The translations under genes were made by a program, and so were the position numbers. From Massospora cicadina (lineage: Eukaryota > Entomophthoromycota > Entomophthoromycetes > Entomophthorales > Entomophthoraceae), in contig JAKSZP010013286.1 of NCBI GenBank assembly GCA_022478985.1, positions 1 through 64,000 of the forward strand: 64,000 nucleotides of DNA, read 5' to 3'. This document shows, piece after piece, positions 45,190 through 56,788 of the stretch (positions within the stretch are counted from its first letter, which is position 1; the number at the start of each line of letters is the position of its first letter). The notes under the pieces are model-generated. The model was not told the origin of the DNA, made no database searches, and worked only from the letters and a program-made list of their open reading frames with translations.

Positions 45190-46324
45190 TGTTAAATTTT
45201 TCAGCCGATGGTGCAAGCTAAAATGGCTTAACAATGAATTTGAGGATAAAAACTCGCTTTTCAAATGAAACTTCTGCTTCTAATCAGGAAGTAGATTCTC
45301 CAATAATACTCAATAATAACCAAGTAACTCCAGTATGCTCACCGTTCTTAAGTCTACTGGCAACAACAAATATGATACCTTTTATGTTCATACAAAAACT
45401 AGGAAATTATTCCTCTAAATCAGGACTACTTCTCCAGCAGGTAACTATGTACTTCTCTTTGGGAAGTATAAACACACACAACTATTTAATATAGTGGAAA
45501 GGCAACAGATATGAATATCAGATAGATGACAGATGGACAACAATAATTGATAAACTAAGCGATAGTAGCTATTAATGATCAATATAATGGTAAATGATTA
45601 TGATTTATTAATTGACCAGGCTCCAGTATTTTATACCTCTTGGGCACCTCCTGGCTGAACTCATCTATTAAATGAGTTCATTCATATTATGCCAATCCTC
45701 TGCTGGTCATGGCAATAATCATGAAATATCCTCAAGTCAATTTGGCCCTTGAATTGACTAAAAATAACAATCATTTCAGCCCAATTGAAGTCAATTTTAC
45801 ACTCATAATTGGGACAATTTTGGGTTGCAAACTCAACCTCAAAATCTTCCCAATTGGAGCTACATCATAAATCGACAAATAACAATAAATGGGGAATAAA
45901 ATATATATGAACATAAAAGATGACGCACCCCTAATTGGGACGTTGCATGCCTCTCAATAGCACTAAGTATGCCTTATTTGGGACATCTATGTTTAAGTGT
46001 TTATTAAATCTGTTTCATTACTCAAACTTAACTTCCGCCTTAGTTCATTAAGTTTAGTGCGTTAATTTAGGAGGTGCAATAAGTTAATGCCATGAGACCA
46101 CTTTATACCCAATTGGACCCATAATTTGCCATAATGTAATTATATCATAGTTAATATTAGCTATGATAATTGGGACAACATAAATACAATTTAGGTGGCT
46201 TTGGAATGAATTAGTTTTGCAGATAAGTCAGGAAAGATTAAAGGATTCACCAATGGGCTTAATCTATTGGCATTGATGGTTTTCTCAAAGGGTTTATTTT
46301 TGAGTCAACCATCAAAAACTAACA
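45190..46324 (-). repeat. 3' LTR of gypsy-2
   Basis: Plus-strand ends are TGTTAAATTTTTCAG and CAAAAACTAACA. Directly beyond, 46325-46336 reads on the minus strand as AAGTGGGGGAAA, the polypurine tract. The open frame at 45234-45494, repeated at 53016-53276, is a pair of LTR shadows. Confidence 0.9.
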
Positions 46325-46336
46325 TTTCCCCCACTT

Positions 46337-47144
46337 GACTGGAATATAAACCCTAAGTTTTCTGATTCTTTCTTTATATCTGTAAACAACACCACTTCAG
46401 TATATCAGAAATTCATCACTGCTCTTGTTCCCAAACAACGTCATTATTTTTAACTAATTGGACCAAACATTTTATATGAATATGCATTTAGATTGTTCTA
46501 AATTCCTGGTTAAAGTATCATATTATTTTTTCCAACTTTAATGATGTCCATTTGGCCCTGTTTTTTTCATTTATCCGCTAGATTGGGCCAAATTGGTGCA
46601 CAAAGATGAAGAATTAGTTTCTGAGTTTCCTCTCCCCTCAAAGTGGAAGAATAAAACAAGTTTTTATCTATTAAATTTTACAATTATCTTATTACTTGGA
46701 ATATAAAATCTTATTCTTTTTTTACTATGTATATAGATGATAGATAATTTTTTACTACTATTATATATTTTTTTCTTATTATTATTACTTTTTCTCATAA
46801 CTAAAATTTTCAAATATTTGTATATACTTATGTTTTAATTCTTCTCTTCTAATTGGCCTACTTCCTAAACTTCATTAAGAATTTAGCATGGACTCAATTA
46901 TATACATGCCCCAAATTTTTCTCCTTAATAGAGTAGGAAAAGTTTGAAGTTTTCTTTATAACGTCAAATGGGCTAACCCAAATGCAATTTAACTTGTGTG
47001 TTCGACCCAAATTATGGGTATTACAAAGTAATACTTCATCCCCCACAGCAAATTTGGGCAGATCATATCGGTTTTTTGATCTTTTTCATGTCAGGCCTTA
47101 CGACATTTGAAGTTATTATTGAAAGCCTGGGCTTGCAGTTTAAT
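46337..47144 (-). other. gypsy-2 region between integrase and PPT
   Basis: The sequence up to about 46900 is very AT-rich and has no supported frame. Between about 46935 and 47140 broken minus frames resemble the integrase C-terminal part: plus-strand GTCAAATGGGCTAACCCAAAT parallels gypsy-1 TTCAAATGGGCTGATCCAGAT near 5940. Confidence 0.5.
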
Positions 47145-47504
47145 TTAGGTTTCTGCAAGCCTCTTGACATATTGAGAATAACTCAATTCCTGGGGTTTTT
47201 GTAGAAAGGAATACAACAATGGTGGTAAGGCTGGATGCTTCCCATATAGAAGTTGGAAAGGAGACATCTTCATGGCCAAATGGTAAGAGATGTTGTAGGC
47301 AAAAATGGCTGAATTGAGGAGTGTACTCCATTTGGAGGGCTTCTGAGAAGTCAGTTTCCTTAAGATATTGACAAGTGTTCCATTAACTCGTTCCACTGCA
47401 CCATTTGTTTCTGGGTGATATGGAGTTGACAGAACACCACGCACCCCCATTAATTCATTAAGCTTCTGGAGAATAACCGCAGTGAAATTTGTGCCATTAT
47501 CCAT
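47145..47504 (-). pseudogene. gypsy-2 integrase core
   Basis: MDNGTNFTAVILQKLNELMG includes the second catalytic Asp. PYHPETNGAVERVNGTLVNI includes the catalytic Glu, intact. NISYHLAMKMSPFQLLYGKH closes the core. The first-Asp region and the HHCC zinc finger lie upstream (47660-47900) in broken frames. The stop just before MDNGTN (plus TTA/ATG context near 47505) separates it from upstream pol. Confidence 0.82.
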
Positions 47505-47659
47505 TAATATGAATTAAAGACATACGTGCTGATAAATAACATACTCCAAGATAAATTTAGCAGTTGTTGAGGCTCCTAAGTCTTTAGTAGCCCTGGCTTC
47601 AACCCAGTTTTGTCAAGTGATTAATTGCCACAATAATATTCTGGCTTTTGCATTCTTAA

Positions 47660-48423
47660 TTGGGAGGGTCCAACCACATCTATGGATATAGTATGCCAAT
47701 TGAATTTGGGCTGAACAAGCTGGTAAGAAGTAGCTTTTTGAAAGAGTTTTCCACTTGGCACTCTTGGCAACAGCTCAAAGTTTCATTGATGTCTAAAATG
47801 CATCGATTACCAATAGTTTTTTTTGCTTTAAATGCTCCTTTGTTTTCTAAAGCCTCCATAGCCGGTGGCCTTATGAGCAGCCAAAATTAGATCTGCTCAA
47901 GCTGAGGGACGTGGGAATATATATTTCTTCCCATCAATCACCTTGAATAAGACTCCTTCTTCAGTAAAAGTATCCTTTCTTAATTCAGAGAGAATTTTCT
48001 GCACTTGTTTGAGCTCATCAGCAAAAGTTCCACTAACCATCTTCTGAAACAAGGCATCCGCAGGCTGACAGAGGGTTACCACAATGGGCAGATGGGACAA
48101 AAATCAGCATTCTGATGCTTAGCACCAGCCTGGTGCTTGATGGTATAGTCATAAGCCTGCAGCTTAAGTGCCCAGCGAGTCAAACGTCCTTCTGGTTCCT
48201 TCAAGTTGTTAAGCCAGCTTAGGGATGCATAATCAGTAACCACAATGAAATGCACTCCATGAAGGTATACTCGAAATTGTTTATGGACATATAAACCAGC
48301 CAAACACTCTCTTTCTGTCACAGTATAATTTCTTTCATGGGCATTTAGGGTCCAACTAGCATAAGCTACTGGGTACTCTTCTCCATCTTCTCCAACTTGG
48401 GACAAAACGGCTCCAATTGCCAT
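47660..48423 (-). pseudogene. gypsy-2 RNase H and integrase N-terminal region
   Basis: The frame 48076-48423 carries VGEDGEEYPVAYASWTLNAH, then YTVTERECLAGLYVHKQFRV and VVTDYASLSWLNNLKEPEGR, the RNase H-like domain of Ty3/gypsy elements. The Asp of the usual TDH box remains; His is Tyr. The frame 47897-48100 links to the integrase finger, which is broken. Confidence 0.75.
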
Positions 48424-48453
48424 TAATGATGCATCAGTCTGGACAATAAACTC

Positions 48454-49254
48454 TCAGTCAAAGTCAGGATAACACAATATTGGTGCAACTAATAGGGCCA
48501 AACAAAGCTGGCTGAATGCTTCCTGGAAGGCCAAATTCCATTCAAAAGAGACTTTATCTTTAAGTAGATAAAATAAAGGTTCTCTGATTTGAGCAAAGTC
48601 GGCAATAAATCGGTGATAGTACCCAATCATACCCAAAAATACTTGAATGTCCCGCTTGGATTTGGGCCTCTTCATTTTAGGTATTGCTTCTAATTTGGCC
48701 GGTTGTGGCCGAAGACCTTCTTTATCAATCACACACCCAAGGTATTCCAGCTGGTCTTTAAATAATTGACACTTCCTGGTCTTGATCTTTAAATTAGCAG
48801 CAGATAACCTCTTGAAAAACTCTTTCAGGTGTTCCAGATGTTCATCAAAGGTACGGCTGAATACGTTTATATCATCTAGGTATACTAGTACACATTACAC
48901 TTTAAGATCTCCCAGTATAGTGTCCATCGCTCTCTGGAAGGTTGCTGGAGCATTACAGAGTCCTTGGGGCATCCGCGTTGGTTGAAATAACCCTTCTTGG
49001 GTAATAATAGCGCACTTTTCTCGCTCAGCTTTGGGCAGATCTATTTGCCAATATCCGCTAATTAAATCCATCACTGAGAAGAACTTTGCACCCCTAAGCC
49101 TGTCTAGGGTATTGTCAATATGCGGAAGAGAATAGGAATCCTCTTTGGTAATGTTATTAAGCTTCTGGTAGTCAATAACAACCCTATTGCTCCCATCTTT
49201 CTTTTTTACAATGAGAATTGGGGCAGCCCACGGACTCTTAGATGGCATCAACAT
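48454..49254 (-). pseudogene. gypsy-2 reverse transcriptase
   Basis: The frame 48895-49254 carries PWAAPILIVKKKDGSNRVVI and FFSVMDLISGYWQIDLPKAE (first catalytic Asp) and MPQGLCNAPATFQRAMDTIL. A TAA (48895-48897) then interrupts the frame, followed by VLVYLDDINVFSRTF with YLDD at 48871-48882. The frame 48454-48732 continues with KSKRDIQVFLGMIGYYHRFI. Catalytic residues are intact; the stop is the main lesion. Confidence 0.88.
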
Positions 49255-49826
49255 ACCCGGTTGAGAAGTTCCTTAATTTCCTTTGACACAACCTCTTCAG
49301 TGGTTTTCAAACGCCTAATTGGCCTCAATCAGATAGGTATATGGTCCCCAGTATCTATCATATGGGTTACTCCTCTCGCACATCCCAGGTCAAAATCATC
49401 CTTGGCGAATATCTCATAATATTTCTTGAATAATCCTCGAACTCAGTCCTTTTCCTGATCATTTAGTTCCCCTAAATCGGCCACAGGTATGACACTATGT
49501 ACATAATCCAACTCATCATCGGGAAGCCCTAGCTCATCCAGGGTTCCAAAATTGTTGAAAGATCTAATCTACTTGATAGGAATCAAATTAAGATAGGCAA
49601 CCACCTGGTGTCTTTTGATAAAAATTGGTCAATTCTGCATGTTTGCACTGAGGACACTAATTTCTTGATGTCCAGGAGTAATTACCCCAGGCGCCACATT
49701 AGGTTCAAGTTGAGTTTGGGACCAAGGTTGATAAACTTCACTATAAAGTCTTTCTGGGATTTGAATTGCCAGCCTAGTCGGGACTACTGCCTTCATTCCA
49801 GAGTCCAGAGTTAGCTCCCTGTATGC
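49255..49826 (-). other. gypsy-2 protease-RT linker, broken
   Basis: No long minus frame remains, but short ones resemble the linker ahead of gypsy RTs (plus-strand reads such as GTCTTTAAATAATT and ATCTCATAATATTTCTTG). I assign it to pol by position only. Confidence 0.4.
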
Positions 49827-50552
49827 TCAGAGGGGTATTCCTTTAGACTTGTGGATTTTCATTGGCAGGGACTTGATATGGAACTTCAAATTATGGTATT
49901 TGATAGGGATTATTCCATCATGATAGGCCAAATTAATAAACAGATTAGGCCTCTTTAGTTCCAATTTTGCATTCTTTGTATAGTAAATAGGGATGGCTTG
50001 GTTCAAGATAGTTAAGGTGTCATCCTTATGACTAGTAACCACTCCATATCTTCTCATAAAATCAGTGCCAATAAGGACCTCCTAGTTCTGATTAGTCAAG
50101 ACTATAGCCGGAGCAGATACTACTAAAGACCCAAACCTTAAAGGTAAGGCGCTATAAGCCCCAAGAGCTCTGGTGGTATGTGTTCCTACAGTGCCGTATT
50201 CTTGATCATGGGCAACATCCGGAGCTATTCTTAACTTCTATACCAACTCAGTGCTGAAGATATTTAAAGGAGCTCCACTATCAATAATGGCCCAAACATG
50301 GACCTTATTGACAGCAATATTGGCATAGGTACACTCAGAGTATGGTTCATAAGTGTTTATTAAGTGAATAGATTCAAAGTTGCCCAACTCCAAGTGCAAT
50401 TTGAGGCAAGAACATATCTCAGGGAAGTTTTCTGCCAGAGTTTGCATAGGGATTGCGACCTGTACATCTTCTAAGGAGGGCAGGTCATGAGAGCAAGTAG
50501 TATGAGGATCAGGGCCATGGTCCATAATTTGCTTAGCATATGGTTTGGCCAC
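49827..50552 (-). pseudogene. gypsy-2 aspartic protease region
   Basis: The frame 50238-50552 begins near KPYAKQIMDHGPDPHTT and ends with VWAIIDSGAPLNIFSTELV, which holds the D-S-G-A active site. The frame 49827-50057 (RRYGVVTSHKDDTLTILNQA, then IPIYYTKNAKLELK) is the C-terminal protease flap region in another frame. A similar block in gypsy-1 (8756-9001) has ILGQRIPIYFTTRGVPKD. Confidence 0.78.
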
Positions 50553-50558
50553 CTATAT

Positions 50559-51080
50559 TCAGGCCTCTTCTGAGGCTTCACCTGGTTTTTGGCCTTTTTG
50601 GGATCTGTTTGTAACCATATATACATTGTTAGCCAGAATATGATGTAAGGAATATTCATTAATTAAATAGGACACAAAAAAGTTTTCCAGGATCAGGAGG
50701 AATGTTTCTGGTATGATGAGTGGTAGTAGAGAAGTCCGCCTAAACTCCACCTTCCCTTTTCCCAAATCTGTGTCCTTTTCGACTTTGTAAGCCACATTAA
50801 CTCCTGTTTTACCATCCACTAAGGCACAACACTTGCTGGCAAAGTGCCCTTTTCTACCACAACAATGGCAAGTGATAGCACTAGATTTGGGACGGTTGGG
50901 TTTCTGCTCCTTAGGATTCCCATTTCTTTCTTGATTGTGACTCTTAATACTAAATCTATGTTGAGGGCGCACCCGTTGTGGAATGTTTGGCTGATTTGGC
51001 TCCTCAAAGCTCCTTGCACAGCGGCATAAATAGTCCACAAGTCTATTTATTTCCATATTGTGATTAAAAGCAGGAATCAT
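50559..51080 (-). pseudogene. gypsy-2 Gag nucleocapsid region
   Basis: The 173-residue frame contains a perfect zinc knuckle CHCCGRKGHFASKC (C-x2-C-x4-H-x4-C) that binds element RNA, preceded by a basic region with Arg/His/Asn. Further along, TGVNVAYKVEKDTDLGKGKV and hydrophobic stretches lead toward the protease. Confidence 0.8.
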
Positions 51081-51086
51081 TACTCA

Positions 51087-51615
51087 TTACAAATCACAAT
51101 AGGGCTGTACAGTATGTTCCATGGTGATTAATGCATCATATTCAGTCATAATGTTTGATCCAAGGAGTACTTGAGCTTCATGGAAAAATCGATCAGCAAA
51201 ATTTTTTATAGACTCATTTGGTCTAAACTTAATATTTAAGAGCTCCATCTTTTGGAAAGACAGCTTTTTGGGCCCACCGACTTCCTTAATGACAGCCTGT
51301 CTGGCCTCATTGTAAGACCAATATTCCCCTAAATAGGGCATTGTGAGGTCTGCTGTGTGAGTCCAAACAATTGATGAGGGTTGTCGCTTTTGCATGATCA
51401 GACGCTCCTCTCATAGCCTTCTCAAAAAGCTTCAAGAAGGAGTATACATTGCCTTCTTTATCAAATTTTGGCAAATTAAGTGGTTTGAAGTTGTCTCTGC
51501 CTGAGTCCCTAACTGGAGAGGCAGTTTCTCTTCTTAAGTTTGACCGACTTGGAGAACCTTTGAGAAGAATAGGATGCTGCAAACGACTTAGAGTGGGTAT
51601 AGAAGTAGTACTCAT
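51087..51615 (-). pseudogene. gypsy-2 Gag capsid region
   Basis: The frame 51307-51615 reads LNLPKFDKEGNVYSFLKLFE, then AMRGASDHAKATTLINCLD. After a shift the frame 51087-51395 gives GEYWSYNEARQAVIKEVGGP and ELLNIKFRPNESIKNFADRF. This is the Retrotrans_gag pattern (PKF-G ... W/FL..F ... R--ES---F). The shift at about 51390 is the lesion. Confidence 0.78.
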
Positions 51616-51684
51616 GGAATGTTTCGTGTATTCAATACATCATCCCATAATATTCATCTGCCTCATGATAATCATCCGAATTGC

Positions 51685-52883
51685 TCAACTCTGTTTTCCA
51701 AAATTGGGACTGATGTGGCTTCTTAAGCGCAACTTGGCGTGTCTTTGGAGATGTTTCTTCATCCTCTCCTCCCCAATTCTGATTGCACACTTGCAACTAT
51801 TAGTCTTAAGATACTCCATTTCCTTGTTAGCTTGAGAGAGATCTGCTTGAGCTAATGTCACTTGGGCTGAAAGTGCTTTCATTTCTTCTGACATTCTTAA
51901 CATCCTGGTATTAGCAAGTGACAGTCAACTCTCCATGTTGGTTTTCTCCTCAAATAAAATTGTATTGGAAGTACGGTGTTCAGATATACTTGACCATATG
52001 TTTGCTAATTTGGCCTTGATATCTGAATTATCTGGTTGTACTGTAGCAAGAGGTAGCTGGACTAATGCCTTAATATCCCTCTGAGTAGCTGAAAATTTGG
52101 TCTGAATATAATCTTCCAATTTGACATATTTTTCCTCCAACTCTTGAAGGGTTTTTCTTATATCATAACCCTGTTGTAGAAGATTTTCCGTATTGGCTGC
52201 AACATAATGATACTGCTTCTCAAGTCTGATGCAGTGGTTGGTGATATCCTGTTTCCAATGACTTAAGAATCCCAAATTGTTCAGCAAATGTGTTTCTATC
52301 TTTGGGACGCCTTTGTTAAGTTGAGTTACCAACTCATCAATTCGGTCATGAGCTTCTGCTCCAGCTCCAGTGTTTAAAATGATTGCTTTGCTCACTTCTG
52401 CAATAAAAGTATCCGGTTTCTCTAAAAAGTGAGCATGGGCTGACCGTTCCTCATTTTGAATACGGTGAAGATGACAAAGTTCAAGATTTTGACATGCAAA
52501 GATGCGTTGAGAATGCTTAATAAATGGTTGTACAAAATTAACCAAATATATATATGTGTTGGCCTGAATCTCCTGAAGTCTTTTGCCAAAGCAGCCATGG
52601 TTGCTTCTCTGTATTTTTGATAAGATTCGTTCTTCAGTGCTTGATCCTTCATATAATAAAATAGACCAAAGCTTAGGTCAATTGCAGAAGAACCAACCTG
52701 GTAGCCTCGAAACAGGGTTTCCAACATTTCCTTAATGTTGGCCTGGGTAAACTCGGCCATATTAGAAGGTAAAGTTGTGCATGATCCAGTTGCTATTAGC
52801 TCTAATGAGTACTCATTACCCTCCTCATTGTTGGAATGATTTGATGTAAAATGTTCAATGAGCTGAACATCGCTTGTTTCCAT
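51685..52883 (-). pseudogene. gypsy-2 Gag N-terminal helical region
   Basis: The frames 52422-52883 (METSDVQLIEHFTSNHSNNE start), 51925-52545 and 51685-51903 form one broken polypeptide of about 390 residues ahead of the capsid. It is rich in Glu, Lys, Leu and Gln with heptad-like stretches (LLQQGYDIRKTLQELEEKYV; LRMSEEMKALSAQVTLAQAD), suggesting coiled coil. The start METSDVQ lies 88 bases after the LTR, a normal gag position. I do not recognise a domain. Confidence 0.65.
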
Positions 52884-52957
52884 TTTGTTGTTGTGTACTT
52901 TTAGGCAAATTTTGAAAGCTGATCGTCCATATTCATACTAAGGTAATTGTTTGTTTG

Positions 52958-52968
52958 AGTGAGCATCA
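52958..52968 (-). other. primer-binding site of gypsy-2
   Basis: Three bases from the 5' LTR, the minus strand reads TGATGCTCACT, which differs by one base from the TGGTGCTCACT of gypsy-1 and the TRIM-like element. The match then weakens. It is probably a mutated form of the same PBS. Confidence 0.6.
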
Positions 52969-52971
52969 AAA

Positions 52972-54105
52972 TGTTGATTTTTTCAGCCGATGGTGCAATA
53001 TAAAATGACTTAACAATGAATTTGAGGATAAAAACTCGCTTTTCAAATGAAACTCCTGCTTCTAATCAGGAAGTAGATTCTCAGATAATCCTTGATAATA
53101 ACCAAGTAACTCCGGTATTCTCACCATTCTTAAGTCTACTGACAACAACAAATATGATACCTTTTATGTTCATACAAAAACTAGGAAATTATTCCTCTAA
53201 ATCAGGACTACTTCTCCAGCAGGTAACTATGTACTTCTCTTTGGGAAGTATAAACACACACAACTATTTAATATAGTGGAAAGGCAACAGGTATGAATAT
53301 CAGATAGATGACAGATGGACAACAATAATTGATAAACTAAGCGATAGTAGCTATTAATGATCAATATAATGGTAAATGATGATTTATTAAATTGGCCAGG
53401 CTCCAGTATTTTATACCTCTTGGGCATCTCCTGGCTGAACTCATCTATTAAATGAGTTCATTCATATTATGCCAATCCTCTGCTGGTCATGGCGATAATC
53501 ATGAAATATTCCCAAGTCAATTTGGCCCTTGAATTGACTAAAAATAACAATCATTTCAGCCCAATTGAAGGCAATTTTACACTCATAATTGGGACAATTT
53601 TGGGTTGCAAACTCAACCTCAAAATCTTCCCAATTGGAGCTACATCATAAATCGACAAATAACAATAAATGGGGAATAAAATATATATGAACATAAAAGA
53701 TGACGCACCCCTAATTGGGACGTTGGCAGTCCTCTCAATAGCACAAAGTATGCCTTATTTGGGACATCTATGTTTAAGTGTTTATTAAATCTGTTTCATT
53801 ACTCAAACTTAACTTCCGCCTTAGTGCATTAAGATTAGTGCGCCAATTTAGGAGGTGCAATAAGTTAATGCCATGAGACCACTTTGTACCCAATTGGACC
53901 CATAATAGCTATAATGTAATAATATCATAGCTATTATTAGCTATAATAATTGGGACAATTTAAAAACAATTGAGGTGGTTTTGGAATGAAGATAGCTTTT
54001 CAGATAAGTCGGGAAAGATTAAAGGATCCATCAATGGGATCAATCTATTAGCATTGATGGTTTTCATAAAGGATTTATCTTTGATTCAACCATCAAAATC
54101 TAATA
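52972..54105 (-). repeat. 5' LTR of gypsy-2
   Basis: It aligns with 45190-46324 throughout. On the plus strand it starts TGTTGATTTTTTCAG and ends CAAAATCTAATA, where CA has mutated to TA. The TSD AAGTC follows at 54106-54110. Confidence 0.9.
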
Positions 54106-54900
54106 AAGTCCATGGCCAAGTCAGTTTAAGCTACCTGGTACCCCAATGTCCCCCCTCATTGCTGTCTGGACTACCTTGAAAAACTTGACATCCTGTTCTC
54201 TTTGAAAACATAAAAGGGCATTTGGCGGTACACACACCATCCTTTGTTACAACACCAGATTTTCGCCCATGTGTGGAGATGCCTGAGAAAGGTGTACCAG
54301 ACTGCTGAGTGGTACAATGCCTCGCAGTCTTCATTCATTGTGTGTGGTCAATATAGGTCATTAGTCCATCGCTTGAAAGTTTGCCCACCATCAAAGGCAA
54401 TATGGTGAGATGATATGCACTTCTTTTTCCAGAAGTGAGTACAGACTTTCAGCCTGTCTAAGTGCATCTTCATATTTTCCATAAACTCCCCAATCCACAC
54501 TTCTCTCCGTGACCTAATTGTTGTAGTAGTGTTATGGACAATCCACATTACTGTCCTTGACGCACTTTCTAACACTATCCTAGCCATTTGTAAAGCTTTG
54601 CAACTCTTACTGACTCTCACCTTATGGATCACTTCCAGGCTTAGTTGTTTGGCCACCTGCCATCCCGCATCCATCAATTTTGTGCCATCTTAATTACCCA
54701 TTTTTCCCTCTCATTGAACCATTTACCTCATTCATGTTCAGTTTTTGCACACGCCTCACCTAACACTCCATCTTTTCCTTCCACTGGAGGTCCTTCTGGC
54801 AACATGAGGTAGCTTCAGCTCCTTTGTGGTGCCCTTATAGTTTCTTGGTGATTCTGCTGTTGCTGTTATTGGAAGTGCCCATACAATGATCAGCCTTCTC
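54106..54900 (+). pseudogene. LINE-E ORF2 C-terminal remnant
   Basis: Plus-strand reading gives VHTPSFVTTPDFRPCVEMPE-like broken frames. The clearest landmark is a zinc ribbon (C-V-W, Q-Y-R-S-L-V-H-R-L-K-V-C-P-P) near 54337-54390, equivalent to CVVCGQYGTLFHRMEKCPTS in LINE-B', and WTIHITVLDALS-like sequence near 54535. The sequence then reaches the 3' tail. It continues LINE-E after gypsy-2. Confidence 0.65.
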
Positions 54901-55214
54901 CAAATAAAATAGAAAACTAAAAATTAAAATATATTTTATATCCTTCTTTCCTAAATCCTTAGAAGCAGCAATGGGTTGGACGCTTAATTAGACTCATATC
55001 AACCACTTTTGTATGTTTTGGGCTATTCCAACCTTAATATGAGAACTAATTGTTACTATAAAGTTTGACTAGGTTTAAAATGTAAATTTGGCCAACCAAG
55101 TCATGTCTCAACCATCCTTCTGAGAAACAAAGATCAGAGCAATGCGTCAGTTGGAATAGTCTCAACCATCACATATTTTAAGTATTCTGGGTAATTTATT
55201 TGAAATATATATAA

Positions 55215-55745
55215 TTTTTTAAGTAAGCTGAAAAGGGGATGGCCATTACTAAAAAGCTCAAAAATAGTGAATCAAATGAAAACAAAAAATAAAACCCTCA
55301 TGAATTGCTCAATTTTGGGTGAGGTGGAATGAGAAAAGGAAAAAAGACCAAACAGTTAGAAAACAGAAAACCTCTTTTTACCACTGGTGTAGGCGGAGGG
55401 GGATTTTATGGCTCATATTTACCATCCCTGAAGATATATGATAGTGTCTGGCATAAGGCCAAGAGTAGTCATGGGGGTGTCTGAAATATGGGATTGACAT
55501 CATTCATTGGGTTGACCAACTGGTAAGGAGCAAGAGGGCAGTAAATAACATGGCTATGTGATGCTCAGCTTATAGATGGGCCTTGAGAGTGGCAAAGGTA
55601 GTAAGGTTATTATAGGTTAATATGGATTTTAAAACAAACTATTTATGTAACAAATTATTTTGACCAATTTGTTGGCTGTTTGATAAAAGGGTTTTTTTGC
55701 GCTTAGCTGTGGCAGGAATATTGGGAGGATTATTTGAGTAAAAAT
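55215..55745 (-). mobile_element. ORF1-only element O4, 3' fragment
   Basis: The plus-strand left end (TAAGCTGAAAAGGGGATGGCC) and the ACCACTGGTGTAGGCGGAGG region match the 3' parts of O2 and O3. Only about 530 bp of the 3' side is present, as expected for a 5'-truncated insertion. I could not confirm a TSD. No usable frame. Confidence 0.5.
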
Positions 55746-56788
55746 AAGTAAAAAAAGGTAGAGTGAAATCTCTACTATGAGATTATAAACTTTAATATCT
55801 AGAAGGACACCTGTGATGAAAAAAGCTTGGCTTAAAATTTAATTCTATTATATACTATAAATAAATCAAGCTATCTTAAGCAGGTTGCAGATTTTTTCTA
55901 ATTTAAGATAACATATATAGAGGCCTTGACTATGTACAAAGTTAATAAGTCTAAAATGCTTTATAGTAGATCAAGTGAATAGTATTTTTATAAATATCAT
56001 GATTACGGTATAATTAAGGTATTATCTAGCGTTTCTTAACAAAGCACTAATAGATCTACTGATACAATTTCATTTCTTACTTATTGCACAATTAATAAAA
56101 AATAAAACCTTTAATTAGATAATGTTTATGTAAGCAAGGCACTAAATATAAGGTAAACTACTGGATCATATTAACTAAAACTCATAGATTAAAAGCCACA
56201 TAAGCTGGTTGTCAATAGTATATATTAGAATTTATCTAACAAATAGTCTAGAAAAATTATCTTCTGTGGTATACATATATATAAAGATAAGTGAACAATC
56301 CAGTTTCTGTAAGTCCTAAGGACCAACCCTTGCAGATGCTCATTCTGCCTACCCCTTTCAAAAGAAAGATAACTCATAATTTTTACTTCTAAGCCCCTCT
56401 TAGCTAATACCGACCTACAAAATGGCATAGATGTGCACTTTTTTACAGTTTTTCCAGAAAAAGACGCATCTCCTTTTTACCACTTTCAAGTCGCACCTTA
56501 TAATTTTAATTTAGTGGACTCCTCACTCTATGCAAGAATCTATGATAGGTAATTAATTAGCCCTCCTTAATGTCAAACCTTCTTTATCCAACTTCTTAAT
56601 TTTGGCGCTTTTAACCCACTCTATTAGTACAGATAATGGAAATTTGACCATTCCATCATGTTTAAAAGTCCAGTTACTCCTAGGGCTTAATGTGAGCTGT
56701 TTCCTACCTTCTGAACTTCCTGATGAAGATTTAAAGATGGTGATTCTTTGTGGGACTTTGACTAATTTTGGATCTTTCTGACACATTA
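55746..56788 (-). other. AT-rich interval; one unrecognised short frame
   Basis: Mostly AT-rich without structure. A 77-residue minus frame at 56553-56786 (VPQRITIFKSSSGSSEGRKQ, then LSVLIEWVKSAKIKKLDKEG) has balanced composition but no partner across the LTR element that follows. It may be a relic of an older repeat or chance. Confidence 0.35.

Larger units (their letters stand above)
45190..54105 (-). mobile_element. gypsy-2, Ty3/gypsy LTR retrotransposon inserted in LINE-E
   Basis: Two LTRs of 1135 and 1134 bp bound a 6.6-kb internal region. On the minus strand it encodes Gag, protease, RT, RNase H and integrase in Ty3/gypsy order. The 5-bp TSD AAGTC is exact (45185-45189 and 54106-54110). 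PBS and PPT are present. The LTRs differ at scattered sites, and stops and shifts break pol, so it is inactive now. Gypsy-2 integrase keeps the Glu that gypsy-1 lost. Confidence 0.93.
43573..54930 (+). mobile_element. LINE-E, 5'-truncated LINE split by gypsy-2
   Basis: It starts inside the RT region at ATGAATCTAATTACT (equivalent to LINE-B 24911), runs to 45189, and resumes at 54106 after gypsy-2. It ends near 54930 with ATCAGCCTTCTCC, then AAATAAAAT and an A-rich tail. Removing gypsy-2 and one AAGTC copy leaves LINE-B-like C-terminal sequence on both sides. The copy is heavily mutated. Confidence 0.8.

Noticed and set aside
45234..45494. 86-residue frame repeated at 53016-53276
   Set aside because: Same reason: both are gypsy-2 LTR shadows.
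55190..55760. TSD for O4 (TTATTTGA on both sides)
   Set aside because: Only eight AT-rich bases match, which is within chance in this region.
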